From the NCBI GenBank assembly GCA_964442345.1, contig CAYTZD010000024.1, positions 1-21,919 on the forward strand: 21,919 nt of DNA, in the 5' to 3' direction. This document shows, piece after piece, positions 8,771 through 15,819 of the stretch. The position numbers and the translations under genes are program-made. Positions within the stretch are counted from its first letter, which is position 1; each line of letters opens with the position of its first letter. Source of the DNA: Hippea sp964442345 (GTDB lineage: Bacteria; Campylobacterota_A; Desulfurellia; Desulfurellales; Hippeaceae). The notes under the pieces are model-generated. The model was given only the letters and a program-made list of their open reading frames with translations, ran no database searches and was not told the DNA's origin.

Positions 8771-9541
8771 TTACTCTTCCTCCTCTTCTGCTTCTAATTT
8801 TTCTTCTCTACCTTCTTCAAATGCCTCTTCTTCTTGCTTTAGTTCAAGCTCTTTTTCGTATCTTGCCTGTCCATTCTTTATAGCTTCTGCAAGCCTTGAG
8901 ACAACAAGTTTTATAGACCTTATGGCATCATCATTGCCCGGTATTACATAATCAATCGGATCTGGATCGCAGTTTGTATCAACTAAGGCAACTATAGGAA
9001 TGCCAAGCTTATTGGCTTCTTTAACGGCAAGCTCTTCCCTTTTTACATCAATAATAAGCAAGATATCAGGCAATTCTTTCATATCCCTGATACCGTTTAA
9101 GTATTTCTGAAGCTTCTCTTTTCTTTTGCGTAAGATCTTCTGCTCTTTTTTTGTGTATGCTTCTATCTCGCCTGTCTCTTCCATCTCTTCCAATCTTTCA
9201 AGCTTCTTGATACTCTTCTGAATCGTTGCAAAGTTTGTCAAAAGGCCACCAAGCCACTTCTCGTTTACATATGGCATTCCGCAGGATTCTGCTGCTTCTT
9301 TTAGATCTTCCTTACCCTGTTTCTTTGTGCAGACAAATAGAACCGTTTTACCTTTTGCGGCTTCTTCTTCTAAAAACTCATAAGCCTTGTCGAAATAGAC
9401 AATGGTTTTCTGCAAATCAATGATGTGAATGTCTTTTCTTGCCGCAAAGATAAACGGCTTCATCTTGGGATTCCAGCGTTTGGTCTGATGACCAAAATGC
9501 ACACCTGCTTCAAGCAGCTCCTTCATCGTAACATAGGACAT
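8771..9541 (-). CDS. rpsB: 30S ribosomal protein S2
   Basis: Small-subunit ribosomal protein. It is 256 aa and begins with the typical VTMKELLEAGVHFGHQTKRWNPKM. It continues with IHIIDLQKT, FVCTKKQGKE, NEKWLGGLLTNF, LPDILLIIDVKREELAVKEA and DTNCDPDPIDYVIPGNDDA, and ends in a strongly acidic tail (EEEEE). The start ATG is at 9539-9541, with GGAGG at 9551-9555 (9-nt spacing). It is the first gene of a unit served by the promoter at 9633-9661 and a structured 85-nt leader. In other bacteria S2 represses its own rpsB-tsf mRNA; similar control here is inference. Confidence 0.98.
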   Translation of the reverse strand: MSYVTMKELLEAGVHFGHQTKRWNPKMKPFIFAARKDIHIIDLQKTIVYFDKAYEFLEEEAAKGKTVLFVCTKKQGKEDLKEAAESCGMPYVNEKWLGGLLTNFATIQKSIKKLERLEEMEETGEIEAYTKKEQKILRKRKEKLQKYLNGIRDMKELPDILLIIDVKREELAVKEANKLGIPIVALVDTNCDPDPIDYVIPGNDDAIRSIKLVVSRLAEAIKNGQARYEKELELKQEEEAFEEGREEKLEAEEEEE

Positions 9542-9626
9542 ACTCTCAAACCTCCATCAAAAGGATTTATTACCACCACCCCTTACACCCTTTGTAGGGC
9601 ATCCTTTCTAAAGGGATGTGCGTGGT
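9542..9626 (-). promoter_or_regulatory. rpsB 5' leader, possible structured autoregulatory region
   Basis: The predicted 85-nt untranslated leader between the putative start point (A at 9626) and the rpsB ATG. Its transcript can fold into a hairpin at 9600-9618 (CATCC/GGATG plus two or three A-U pairs, one bulge) next to a short hairpin at 9588-9599 (CCCU/AGGG). Both could be enclosed by ACCAC (9622-9626) pairing with GUGGU (9572-9576, or 9575-9579), making a three-way junction. Alternatively AAAGGAT at 9601-9607 can pair perfectly with ATCCTTT at 9560-9566, just before the Shine-Dalgarno. The pairings are seen in the sequence; an S2-binding or switching role is inference. Confidence 0.4.
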
Positions 9627-9632
9627 CTAAAT

Positions 9633-9661
9633 TTTATATACAAAACACTCTCTTTTTACAA
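9633..9661 (-). promoter_or_regulatory. Sigma-70-type promoter for the rpsB unit
   Basis: On the minus strand the -35 box TTGTAA (9656-9661) and the -10 box TATAAA (9633-9638) are separated by exactly 17 bp. A start point six bases later, at A 9626, fits. The -35 box lies directly after the pglB stop codon (9665-9667), so the promoter occupies nearly all the space between the two transcription units. Confidence 0.7.
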
Positions 9662-9664
9662 GCA

Positions 9665-11671
9665 CTATTTAACCTCAAACATACGGGCAAATGGAAAATT
9701 GTTGTACACTTCCTTATACAGATTGCTATCATACTCACCCAAAATAAACATTTTATTAAAATTACTCTCATACACTTTATCATCACAAACAAGCGCAAAT
9801 CTAAAATCTATTCTCTTTGTTTTTCTATTTTTACTAAAGCATATCTCAACATTTACACCTTCAGGATTCACAAGCTTTTTCTGCTTTACAACACCATCGA
9901 CAACCCAGACCCATTTTTTTATCTTTAGATTGCCAACAACACCGTTTTTTAAATCTATATTGCCATGCCTACATAAAAATACACCGTTTTTATATCCATA
10001 GCAGTCACTTATAACATAATACCCATCAGGATAAGACTTCTTCTTTTCAAAATCCCAGCTTCCAAGATAGCTTATAGCATAATACTTACTTATCATATCT
10101 TGAGTAAACAGCACATAATTGTTCTTATTCTTTATTGGTTTATCATACGCAAAAGCCAATTTTACGGCATCTGATGTGCTTTTGTTGTCTTCTATAGCAT
10201 CCGTTATAGGTTTAACGCCGTTTGCATCCATAAATGCGACTATATTGTGCATCAATGTCTGATTATCGCTTATTAAGGCTTTAGCAACAAGATAGGTTCT
10301 TGCGCCACCATGTGCACCGCCATCGTGGTATGTGGCAAAGCCATCAATATCTTCAATGGCATACCCATAATCCCACCAGCTAAATACAACACCCTTATCA
10401 AACCTATGCTTGATATCCACAAAAGATTTAACTATCGGCGCAGCAATAGAAGGATAAGGCACAAATTTATAAGCAGAAAAAGCAAGTAAGCCAGCAATTA
10501 CCAAAACAGCAACAAAACCAGATGTAACGCTTTTTATCTCAACAGACAAATTCTCTTTTTTTGCTATCGTATATCTAAGAATCATATCAAAGATAAAGCC
10601 TATACCCAAACCAACAAACGGTGCAAGAAACATAGCCATTCTGTTGGAACTTCTAAAGGCAAGCAGACCAAGCAGAAATACAGGCAGAAGTGCAAAACTG
10701 CGCAAGCGCCCCCATACAAAAAACCAGACAGTAGCTAAAATACCAACCAAATCAAGAAGTTTATTGCTTAGCATATAGGAAAGCACTTTAGCTGAAGATA
10801 CATGTTCGGCTTCTGTTATAGTTTTCAAGATGTTAGGAAAGTTCCCACTTGCAACAGTTTTAACCTTTCCATAACTACCAAGAAAAGCTAAAACCCCACC
10901 AAAAGAGTTCAAAACCCACAAAGGATTGGCAAAGATTACAAAAAGCAATAAGGAAATTAGAGACTCTTTTAGTTTAACTCTTTTCACAGCAAGCAAGAAA
11001 ACAAGCAGAACGAGATAGACAGCATCAACACCAATATGGCCATACCACCAACCAAACAACAAAAAGTTCAAACCCAGAAGTATAGCGTATAAGTATCTGC
11101 GGCGTTTATCTTCAGCATAAACCGTCTTAAATAATAAAAAAGAGCCACCAAACAAGAAAAACAGCTGAAGCAGGTCTGTATCCACCCTTCCCATAGCAGT
11201 CCTAATTGCATACATCCAAGCAAAAGCACCAACAGCACCACCAGCCAAACCTGCAACAGGTGCACCAATCTCCCATCCATACAAAGCAAGCGGAATTATA
11301 AATAAACTTGCAAACAGTGGTATAATTATCAAACCGCTCACGTATATAGACTGTCCCGTAAGCTTAGAAAGCCATGCAATTATAAAACTTAGCATAGGAA
11401 CAGGTTTTGATTTATTTGTACCTTCAGGATAAGCTCTAAGCTTGTCTTTATCATCTTTATAGTATGTTCCATTTTTATACTCTTTTGCATATCTCAGCCA
11501 ATAATAGGCATCCAATGTTGTCATAGCCGGATAATTATCGACAAAATAGATAGATGGATGTTCTTTCCACTTCTGAAATTGATGATACCTATAGAATACA
11601 GAAGCAGAAAATACAACAAAAACTAAAACCCAGAATACAGCAAGGCTTAAATAAACATCTCTTCTCTTCAT
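9665..11671 (-). CDS. pglB: Bacterial oligosaccharyltransferase PglB (STT3 family)
   Basis: Integral membrane enzyme that transfers an undecaprenyl-diphosphate-linked glycan to asparagines of exported proteins. It is 668 aa from ATG 11671, with about 13 membrane helices followed by a soluble periplasmic domain. Active-site elements in order are Asp54 in TTLDAYYW, the DTD pair (Asp164, Asp166) in MGRVDTDLL, the external-loop TIxE motif TITE with Glu287, and the WWDYG sequon-binding motif at 432-436 followed by DGGAHGG. The C-terminus MFILGEYDSNLYK resembles the end of Campylobacter PglB as I recall it, so this is the bacterial and not the archaeal type. An in-frame GTG at 11683 is less likely: ATG 11671 has GGTGG before it and overlaps the upstream TGA as ATGA. 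No glycosyltransferase or flippase genes are in the window. It is the last gene of the murE-to-pglB unit. Confidence 0.93.
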   Translation of the reverse strand: MKRRDVYLSLAVFWVLVFVVFSASVFYRYHQFQKWKEHPSIYFVDNYPAMTTLDAYYWLRYAKEYKNGTYYKDDKDKLRAYPEGTNKSKPVPMLSFIIAWLSKLTGQSIYVSGLIIIPLFASLFIIPLALYGWEIGAPVAGLAGGAVGAFAWMYAIRTAMGRVDTDLLQLFFLFGGSFLLFKTVYAEDKRRRYLYAILLGLNFLLFGWWYGHIGVDAVYLVLLVFLLAVKRVKLKESLISLLLFVIFANPLWVLNSFGGVLAFLGSYGKVKTVASGNFPNILKTITEAEHVSSAKVLSYMLSNKLLDLVGILATVWFFVWGRLRSFALLPVFLLGLLAFRSSNRMAMFLAPFVGLGIGFIFDMILRYTIAKKENLSVEIKSVTSGFVAVLVIAGLLAFSAYKFVPYPSIAAPIVKSFVDIKHRFDKGVVFSWWDYGYAIEDIDGFATYHDGGAHGGARTYLVAKALISDNQTLMHNIVAFMDANGVKPITDAIEDNKSTSDAVKLAFAYDKPIKNKNNYVLFTQDMISKYYAISYLGSWDFEKKKSYPDGYYVISDCYGYKNGVFLCRHGNIDLKNGVVGNLKIKKWVWVVDGVVKQKKLVNPEGVNVEICFSKNRKTKRIDFRFALVCDDKVYESNFNKMFILGEYDSNLYKEVYNNFPFARMFEVK

Positions 11672-12279
11672 TTTACCACCCACTTATTCTCAACCAAAAC
11701 ATTACCCTTATACAAAATCCTGCCAACAAACTCATCGCCCTTGTTAAAAGGCCCAACACCCTTAGGCGTGCCTGTCATAAGCAGGTCGTAATCGTAAAAT
11801 GTAAAGTACTTCCTTGCTTCTTCAAATACCTTCTCTGGTTTATAAATCATCAAATCATAGCCGCCCTTCTGCTTTAATTCGCCGTTTATATAAAGCTCAA
11901 GACTCAAGCCAGACAGATCACCGTCAAACTCAACAAAATCTCCAAAAACAGCAGCCTTATCAAAAGCCTTTGCCTTCTCCCAGGGTAAACCCTTCTCCTT
12001 TAACTTTCCCTGAATATCCCTTAAAGTCAAATCAAGGCCAAAGCCAACGCCAACAAACCTATCATCCTTAACAACAAAGCTTATCTCGCCTTCATAATGA
12101 CAATCACCAAAAGAAGGCAAGACAAGTTCATCTGTAATTGCGCTATTTGGCTTTATAAACAGCGTTATGTTCTCTGGCGGTTCGTTTTTTAGCTCTTTGA
12201 TATGCTCAACATAGTTCCTTGCTATACATACAACCTTGCTTGGATACACCTTTTTGCCATTAAAATTGATACTCTGCAT
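11668..12279 (-). CDS. Fumarylacetoacetate hydrolase (FAH) fold protein
   Basis: Small single-domain member of the FAH/YcgM/FAHD1 superfamily, whose members hydrolyse, decarboxylate or tautomerise beta-keto acids such as acylpyruvates and oxaloacetate. It is 203 aa. Visible features are CIARNYVEHIKEL, FIKPNSAI, the metal-binding HYEGE (Glu63, Glu65) with Asp83 in GLDLTLRD, LPWEKAKAFDKAAVFG, and the late motif LMTGTPKGVGPFNKGD. All three expected divalent-metal ligands are present, so it should be active. Its substrate cannot be told from sequence: FAHD1-like acylpyruvase or oxaloacetate decarboxylase/tautomerase activity is the best guess. GAGGTG precedes the ATG; it lies 8 bp after the metallo-hydrolase gene and overlaps pglB by 4 bp. 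Confidence 0.88.
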   Translation of the reverse strand: MQSINFNGKKVYPSKVVCIARNYVEHIKELKNEPPENITLFIKPNSAITDELVLPSFGDCHYEGEISFVVKDDRFVGVGFGLDLTLRDIQGKLKEKGLPWEKAKAFDKAAVFGDFVEFDGDLSGLSLELYINGELKQKGGYDLMIYKPEKVFEEARKYFTFYDYDLLMTGTPKGVGPFNKGDEFVGRILYKGNVLVENKWVVK

Positions 12280-12287
12280 GGCTCACC

Positions 12288-13112
12288 TCACTCTATAATA
12301 GTAACGGTTCCAACATTGTTGAATATAACCCTATCGCCAAACTCACAATACATCCTTGAAGTCATAAGAAGTCCTGTGCAGTGTGATGGACCCATGATTT
12401 TAAGATCCATCCTTTTTAAGGTCTCTATTGTCTTTTTTCTTTGATTTTCTGATGCAGGACCAAGATGCGTTCCACCCAAAAATCCAAACACCTTCTCCTT
12501 AAACTTCTCTTCTGCATCAAGCATTATGTTTACAATCCCACGATGCGCACATCCAAACAGAACAAACAAGCCGTGTCTTGTCTTTATAACAACACTCATA
12601 TCATCTTCCACTTCATCCTTTACATATTCACCATCTTTTTCATAGACAAAATTCTTATCGACTTCTTCAAAATCGGTTCTCATTCTCTCAAATCCAGTCG
12701 TAAATAGACCATCTATCACTTCGATTGGCTCTTCAGATAAAATAAATTCAGCGCCTTTCTTTTCAAAAAACTCCCTATCTTCAATGCCGATATATCTTAA
12801 ATTTCCATCATCGCTAAGACGAGAGTATCTCTTTCTAAAGATTTCAGGATGCGCATAAACCTTAGGCTTTGTAAATTCAAGCAGATACTTCAATCCACCA
12901 ACATGGTCGTAATGTCCATGCGACAAAATCACCTTATTAATCTTACTTAGATCTATACCAAGCAGCTTTGCATTGTGAATCAAAGCATCAGTCTGACCCG
13001 TATCAAATAGAACGGCTTCTTTATCCTTCTCAATCAACATACTTAAGCCATGTTCTGCCCTAAAGCGAGCCTTAACTGCCGTATTCTCCACAATCGTTGT
13101 TATCTTAATCAT
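12288..13112 (-). CDS. Metallo-beta-lactamase-fold hydrolase (COG1237-like)
   Basis: Cytoplasmic metal-dependent hydrolase of 274 aa with no signal peptide. The metal site is complete: HGHYDH (His65, His67, Asp69, His70), His190 in FGCAHRGIVN, His216 in GGTHLG and His244 in GPSHCTG. The GCAHRGIVN and PSHCTG motifs point to the group often annotated as 7,8-dihydropterin-6-methyl-4-(ribofuranosyl)-aminobenzene-phosphate synthase-like, which is mostly uncharacterised in bacteria. It overlaps the end of hisA by 8 bp, with AAGG before its ATG, and is followed 8 bp later by the FAH-fold gene. I do not assign a substrate. Confidence 0.85.
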   Translation of the reverse strand: MIKITTIVENTAVKARFRAEHGLSMLIEKDKEAVLFDTGQTDALIHNAKLLGIDLSKINKVILSHGHYDHVGGLKYLLEFTKPKVYAHPEIFRKRYSRLSDDGNLRYIGIEDREFFEKKGAEFILSEEPIEVIDGLFTTGFERMRTDFEEVDKNFVYEKDGEYVKDEVEDDMSVVIKTRHGLFVLFGCAHRGIVNIMLDAEEKFKEKVFGFLGGTHLGPASENQRKKTIETLKRMDLKIMGPSHCTGLLMTSRMYCEFGDRVIFNNVGTVTIIE

Positions 13113-13833
13113 CTTGCAACCTTACCGCTTCTTCTAAGGATATGGTTTTTTCATAGAATGCCCTACCTATAATAACACCAATAACACCAAATTTTTCAAG
13201 CTCTTTGACCTTTTTAATATCGTTAATATCCCTAACACCACCAGATACAATAATATCCATATTCGTCTTTAGCGCTATATCCTTGTAAAACTCAGCATCT
13301 ATACCTTCAAGCATTCCATCCCTTGTTATATCCGTAATAATCGCTTCTTTTATACCCTTATCCTTCATCATAAGCAAAAAAGAGATATATTCAATCCTTG
13401 GATTTTCCTGCCAGCCTGAAATCTTAACAAAACCATTCTCAACATCAACGCCTGCAATCAGCTTATCCTTAAACACAGAAACGGCTTTTTCAAACTCTTC
13501 AGGATTCTTAACAGGCATTGTTCCTAAAATTACCTTATTCACATAACAGCAGAGTATCTCTTCAACATCTTCAAATCTCCTAACGCCGCCGCCAACTTCT
13601 ATCATTGACTTGCTTATCTTTGCCATCTCCCAGATAAGTTTGCGATTGTTCTTCTTACCAGAAGTAAATGCAGCATCTAAATCGACAATATGAACCCTTC
13701 TTATGCCTAAATCGTTAAAGTACTCTATAACTTCAATCGGATTATCACTGTAAACAGTAACATCGTCTTTTCTGCCTTTTTTCAACCTTACAACCTTGCC
13801 GTCCATTATGTCTATCGCAGGGATTATTATCAT
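13105..13833 (-). CDS. hisA: ProFAR isomerase, histidine biosynthesis (HisA)
   Basis: Cytoplasmic (beta/alpha)8 enzyme that opens the ribosyl ring of ProFAR to give PRFAR, the fourth step of histidine synthesis. It is 242 aa. It begins IIPAIDIMDGKVVRLKKG with catalytic Asp8. The second catalytic acid is Asp130 in AGVDVENG. Phosphate-binding loops are EVGGGVR (79-85) and VSGGVRD (196-202), and TDITRDGML is at 167-175. The two half-barrels show the internal duplication usual for HisA/HisF. It could in principle be HisF, but the IIPAIDI start, the barrel motifs and the length fit HisA better. The ATG overlaps the hisH TGA as ATGA. Confidence 0.95.
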   Translation of the reverse strand: MIIIPAIDIMDGKVVRLKKGRKDDVTVYSDNPIEVIEYFNDLGIRRVHIVDLDAAFTSGKKNNRKLIWEMAKISKSMIEVGGGVRRFEDVEEILCCYVNKVILGTMPVKNPEEFEKAVSVFKDKLIAGVDVENGFVKISGWQENPRIEYISFLLMMKDKGIKEAIITDITRDGMLEGIDAEFYKDIALKTNMDIIVSGGVRDINDIKKVKELEKFGVIGVIIGRAFYEKTISLEEAVRLQDD

Positions 13834-14450
13834 AGCTTACCCTCACATATATTACAAAAGTTTTTAAGAAGTTTTAGACCAACTTGTTGGCTTTTTTCTG
13901 GATGAAACTGAACACCCCACAGATTATCTTTATTAACAGCAGCCGTAAATTCAACAGAATACCTGCATGTTGCAATCTCTGAGTCATCTTCTGCCTTTGC
14001 ATAGTAAGAATGAACAAAATAGAAATAACTCTTATTCTCTATGCCGTAAAATAGCTTATTATCCCCAAGACAAACCCTATTCCATCCCATGTGTGGCACT
14101 TTAAAGCCACCAAAAGCTTCAAATCTTCTTACTTCTCCTTTAATAAATCCAAAACCTTCATGCTCACCAAATTCATAACTCTTCTCGAACAACAACTGCA
14201 GCCCAACGCAAATACCTAAAAACGGCTTTTTCTCATCAATGACACTATAAATTACATCAACAAGGTTATACTTTTTTAGCTTATCCATACAATCGCCAAA
14301 TGCACCAACGCCAGGCAAGATAACACCATCACTTGCTTCAATCTCGCCCTTATCATGAGTCAAAATCGCATCAAAACCTATATACTGAATAGCCTTTAAA
14401 ACACTTCTAACATTACCAGATTCATAATCAATAACAGCAATCCTAATCAT
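13830..14450 (-). CDS. hisH: Imidazole glycerol phosphate synthase, glutamine amidotransferase subunit
   Basis: Glutaminase partner of HisF; it releases ammonia that HisF uses to make IGP and AICAR from PRFAR. It is 206 aa, a class-I amidotransferase. The nucleophile is Cys81 in LGICVGLQLLFE, and the other triad members are His183 and Glu185 in VQFHPEKSQQ. The start AVIDYESGNVRSV and PGVGAFGDC are typical of HisH. The frame also has a GTG one codon upstream (14453), but ATG 14450 is better spaced from AGGGTG. It lies 6 bp after murI and overlaps hisA by 4 bp. The partner hisF is not in this window. Confidence 0.95.
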   Translation of the reverse strand: MIRIAVIDYESGNVRSVLKAIQYIGFDAILTHDKGEIEASDGVILPGVGAFGDCMDKLKKYNLVDVIYSVIDEKKPFLGICVGLQLLFEKSYEFGEHEGFGFIKGEVRRFEAFGGFKVPHMGWNRVCLGDNKLFYGIENKSYFYFVHSYYAKAEDDSEIATCRYSVEFTAAVNKDNLWGVQFHPEKSQQVGLKLLKNFCNICEGKL

Positions 14451-14456
14451 CACATA

Positions 14457-15203
14457 TCACCCTAAATCTACAAGTTTTACCCCGTTAAACCTTTTACCCA
14501 GAAACAGACTGCCAAGCTTTGAAAACTTATCAGCAGAATCGGTCGTATAGCAGATAAGCCTGCCGCTGCCTTCAAAAATCTTTCTTTTATCTTCTAACGA
14601 CTCTGCCAAACTTTCACCACTATCTATCAGATAAACATCAGGCAAAACCTTCTCAATTACACTTCTAAGCAGTGGATAGTGCGTGCATCCCAATATCATA
14701 GCATCACACTTTATCCCTTCAAGATACCTTTTTGCAACAAGTAAGGTTATCTCATCATCAATCCAGCCTTCTTCCACAAGCGGCACAAATAAAGGACAGG
14801 CTTTTTGAATAACCATACACCTATCGTTAAACTGCTTTATCTTTTTTAGATATGCCTTGCTTTCAATTGTTGTCGTTGTCCCTATAACACAAACCTTCTC
14901 AAACCTTGCAGCCTTTTTTGATGCAGGCTCTATAACACCAAAGACGGGAATATCAAACTTCTTCTTCAAAACATCAATTGATGCAGCAGATGCACTATTA
15001 CATGCAACAACAAGCGCATCTATACCCTTTTTAACCAAGAAATTGGCGTTTTGAATAGAATACTTTACTATCGTATCCTTTGATTTTGTCCCGTATGGCA
15101 GTCTTGCCGTATCGCCTAAATAGATAATGTCAGAATTAAACCTATCAAGCAGATGCTTAACAACGCTTAATCCACCAACACCAGAATCAAATACACCTAT
15201 CAA
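14457..15203 (-). CDS. murI: Glutamate racemase
   Basis: Cytoplasmic cofactor-independent racemase that makes D-glutamate for the MurD reaction. The chosen start gives 248 aa, beginning IGVFDSGVGGLSVVKHL as is usual for MurI. The two catalytic cysteines are Cys68 in VVACNSASA and Cys173 in ILGCTHYPLL. The substrate loop GDTARLPYGTKS is present. The frame stays open to 15248 and has an ATG at 15218, but TTG 15203 is preferred because GGAAGGTG (15208-15215) lies 4 nt before it, while neither upstream codon has a good Shine-Dalgarno. ATG 15218 remains possible (253 aa). It overlaps the end of the upstream phosphatase gene by 17 bp. Confidence 0.93.
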   Translation of the reverse strand: MIGVFDSGVGGLSVVKHLLDRFNSDIIYLGDTARLPYGTKSKDTIVKYSIQNANFLVKKGIDALVVACNSASAASIDVLKKKFDIPVFGVIEPASKKAARFEKVCVIGTTTTIESKAYLKKIKQFNDRCMVIQKACPLFVPLVEEGWIDDEITLLVAKRYLEGIKCDAMILGCTHYPLLRSVIEKVLPDVYLIDSGESLAESLEDKRKIFEGSGRLICYTTDSADKFSKLGSLFLGKRFNGVKLVDLG

Positions 15204-15819
15204 GACACACCTTCCCATTGATAAGCTTAACAAGAATAAAATTACCATCAGTCTGAAAATGGTTTATGCACGCATAATCCTGAGATATTCTAAGCAGCGA
15301 ATCTTCTGTCAAACCAAGCAATAATTTTATAATAACCCTATTTACACCACCATGAGAGATAACAAGCACATCCTTTTCAAACCTTAAAATATCATCAACA
15401 AAATCCTTTATGCGTTTTTCCACATCGTGAAAACTTTCACCTTTAGGCGGCTTATAATGAAACGGCTTTTTCAGAAACGCTTCTGCTTCTTCTGGATACC
15501 TTTTTTCAATCTGCTGCCAGCTTAAAGATTCAAAAATACCAAAACTTCTCTCTACCAATCTATCATCAATCACAACATCAGTATCAAACTTTTCTGCTAC
15601 AACCCTACATCTTCTCAACGGCGAAGTAAAAACAGTCTCAACCCTATCCTTGAAATATCGATACAAATCTTCAGCCTGTCTTAAACCTTCAGAAGATAAA
15701 CCTACATCAATCCTTCCGTTAAATACATTCTCCCTGTAATTTTCAACCTGCGGATGTCTAACCAAAAATATATTTTTCACATTTTCGCCATCTAAAAGCC
15801 TGCTAAGCTTCTTCTCCAT
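15187..15819 (-). CDS. Histidine phosphatase superfamily protein (CobC/phosphoglycerate-mutase-like)
   Basis: A 210-aa cytoplasmic phosphomonoesterase-type protein. The phosphorylated histidine is His22 in IFLVRHPQVE, where Pro replaces the usual Gly of RHG. Other active-site elements are the loop NGRIDVGLSSEG, Ser66/Arg69 in TSPLRR, the acid Glu90 in LVERSFG and the second histidine His156 in VISHGG. All key residues are kept, so it should be active. The layout resembles alpha-ribazole phosphatases (CobC), but no cobalamin genes are near. It sits between ftsW and murI, overlapping ftsW by 17 bp, with AGGAG 11 nt before its ATG. The substrate is unknown; a sugar phosphate or nucleotide is as plausible as ribazole phosphate. 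Confidence 0.88.
   Translation of the reverse strand: MEKKLSRLLDGENVKNIFLVRHPQVENYRENVFNGRIDVGLSSEGLRQAEDLYRYFKDRVETVFTSPLRRCRVVAEKFDTDVVIDDRLVERSFGIFESLSWQQIEKRYPEEAEAFLKKPFHYKPPKGESFHDVEKRIKDFVDDILRFEKDVLVISHGGVNRVIIKLLLGLTEDSLLRISQDYACINHFQTDGNFILVKLINGKVCLDRCI

Noticed and set aside
8466..8951. Plus-strand frame of 161 codons rich in Ser and Cys opposite tsf and rpsB
   Set aside because: The Ser-rich run is the reverse strand of the acidic tail of S2 and of EF-Ts; no coding signals of its own.
9588..9618. Hairpins before rpsB as an intrinsic terminator for pglB
   Set aside because: They lie downstream of the rpsB promoter, the stems are short and no U-run follows; a leader structure is more likely.
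9425..10001. Overlapping plus-strand reading frames of 127 and 167 codons across the pglB/rpsB junction
   Set aside because: They lie opposite the pglB end and the promoter region, have low-complexity Phe/Leu/Thr/Pro-rich sequence, no ribosome binding sites and no recognisable domain; they are shadows of the minus-strand genes.
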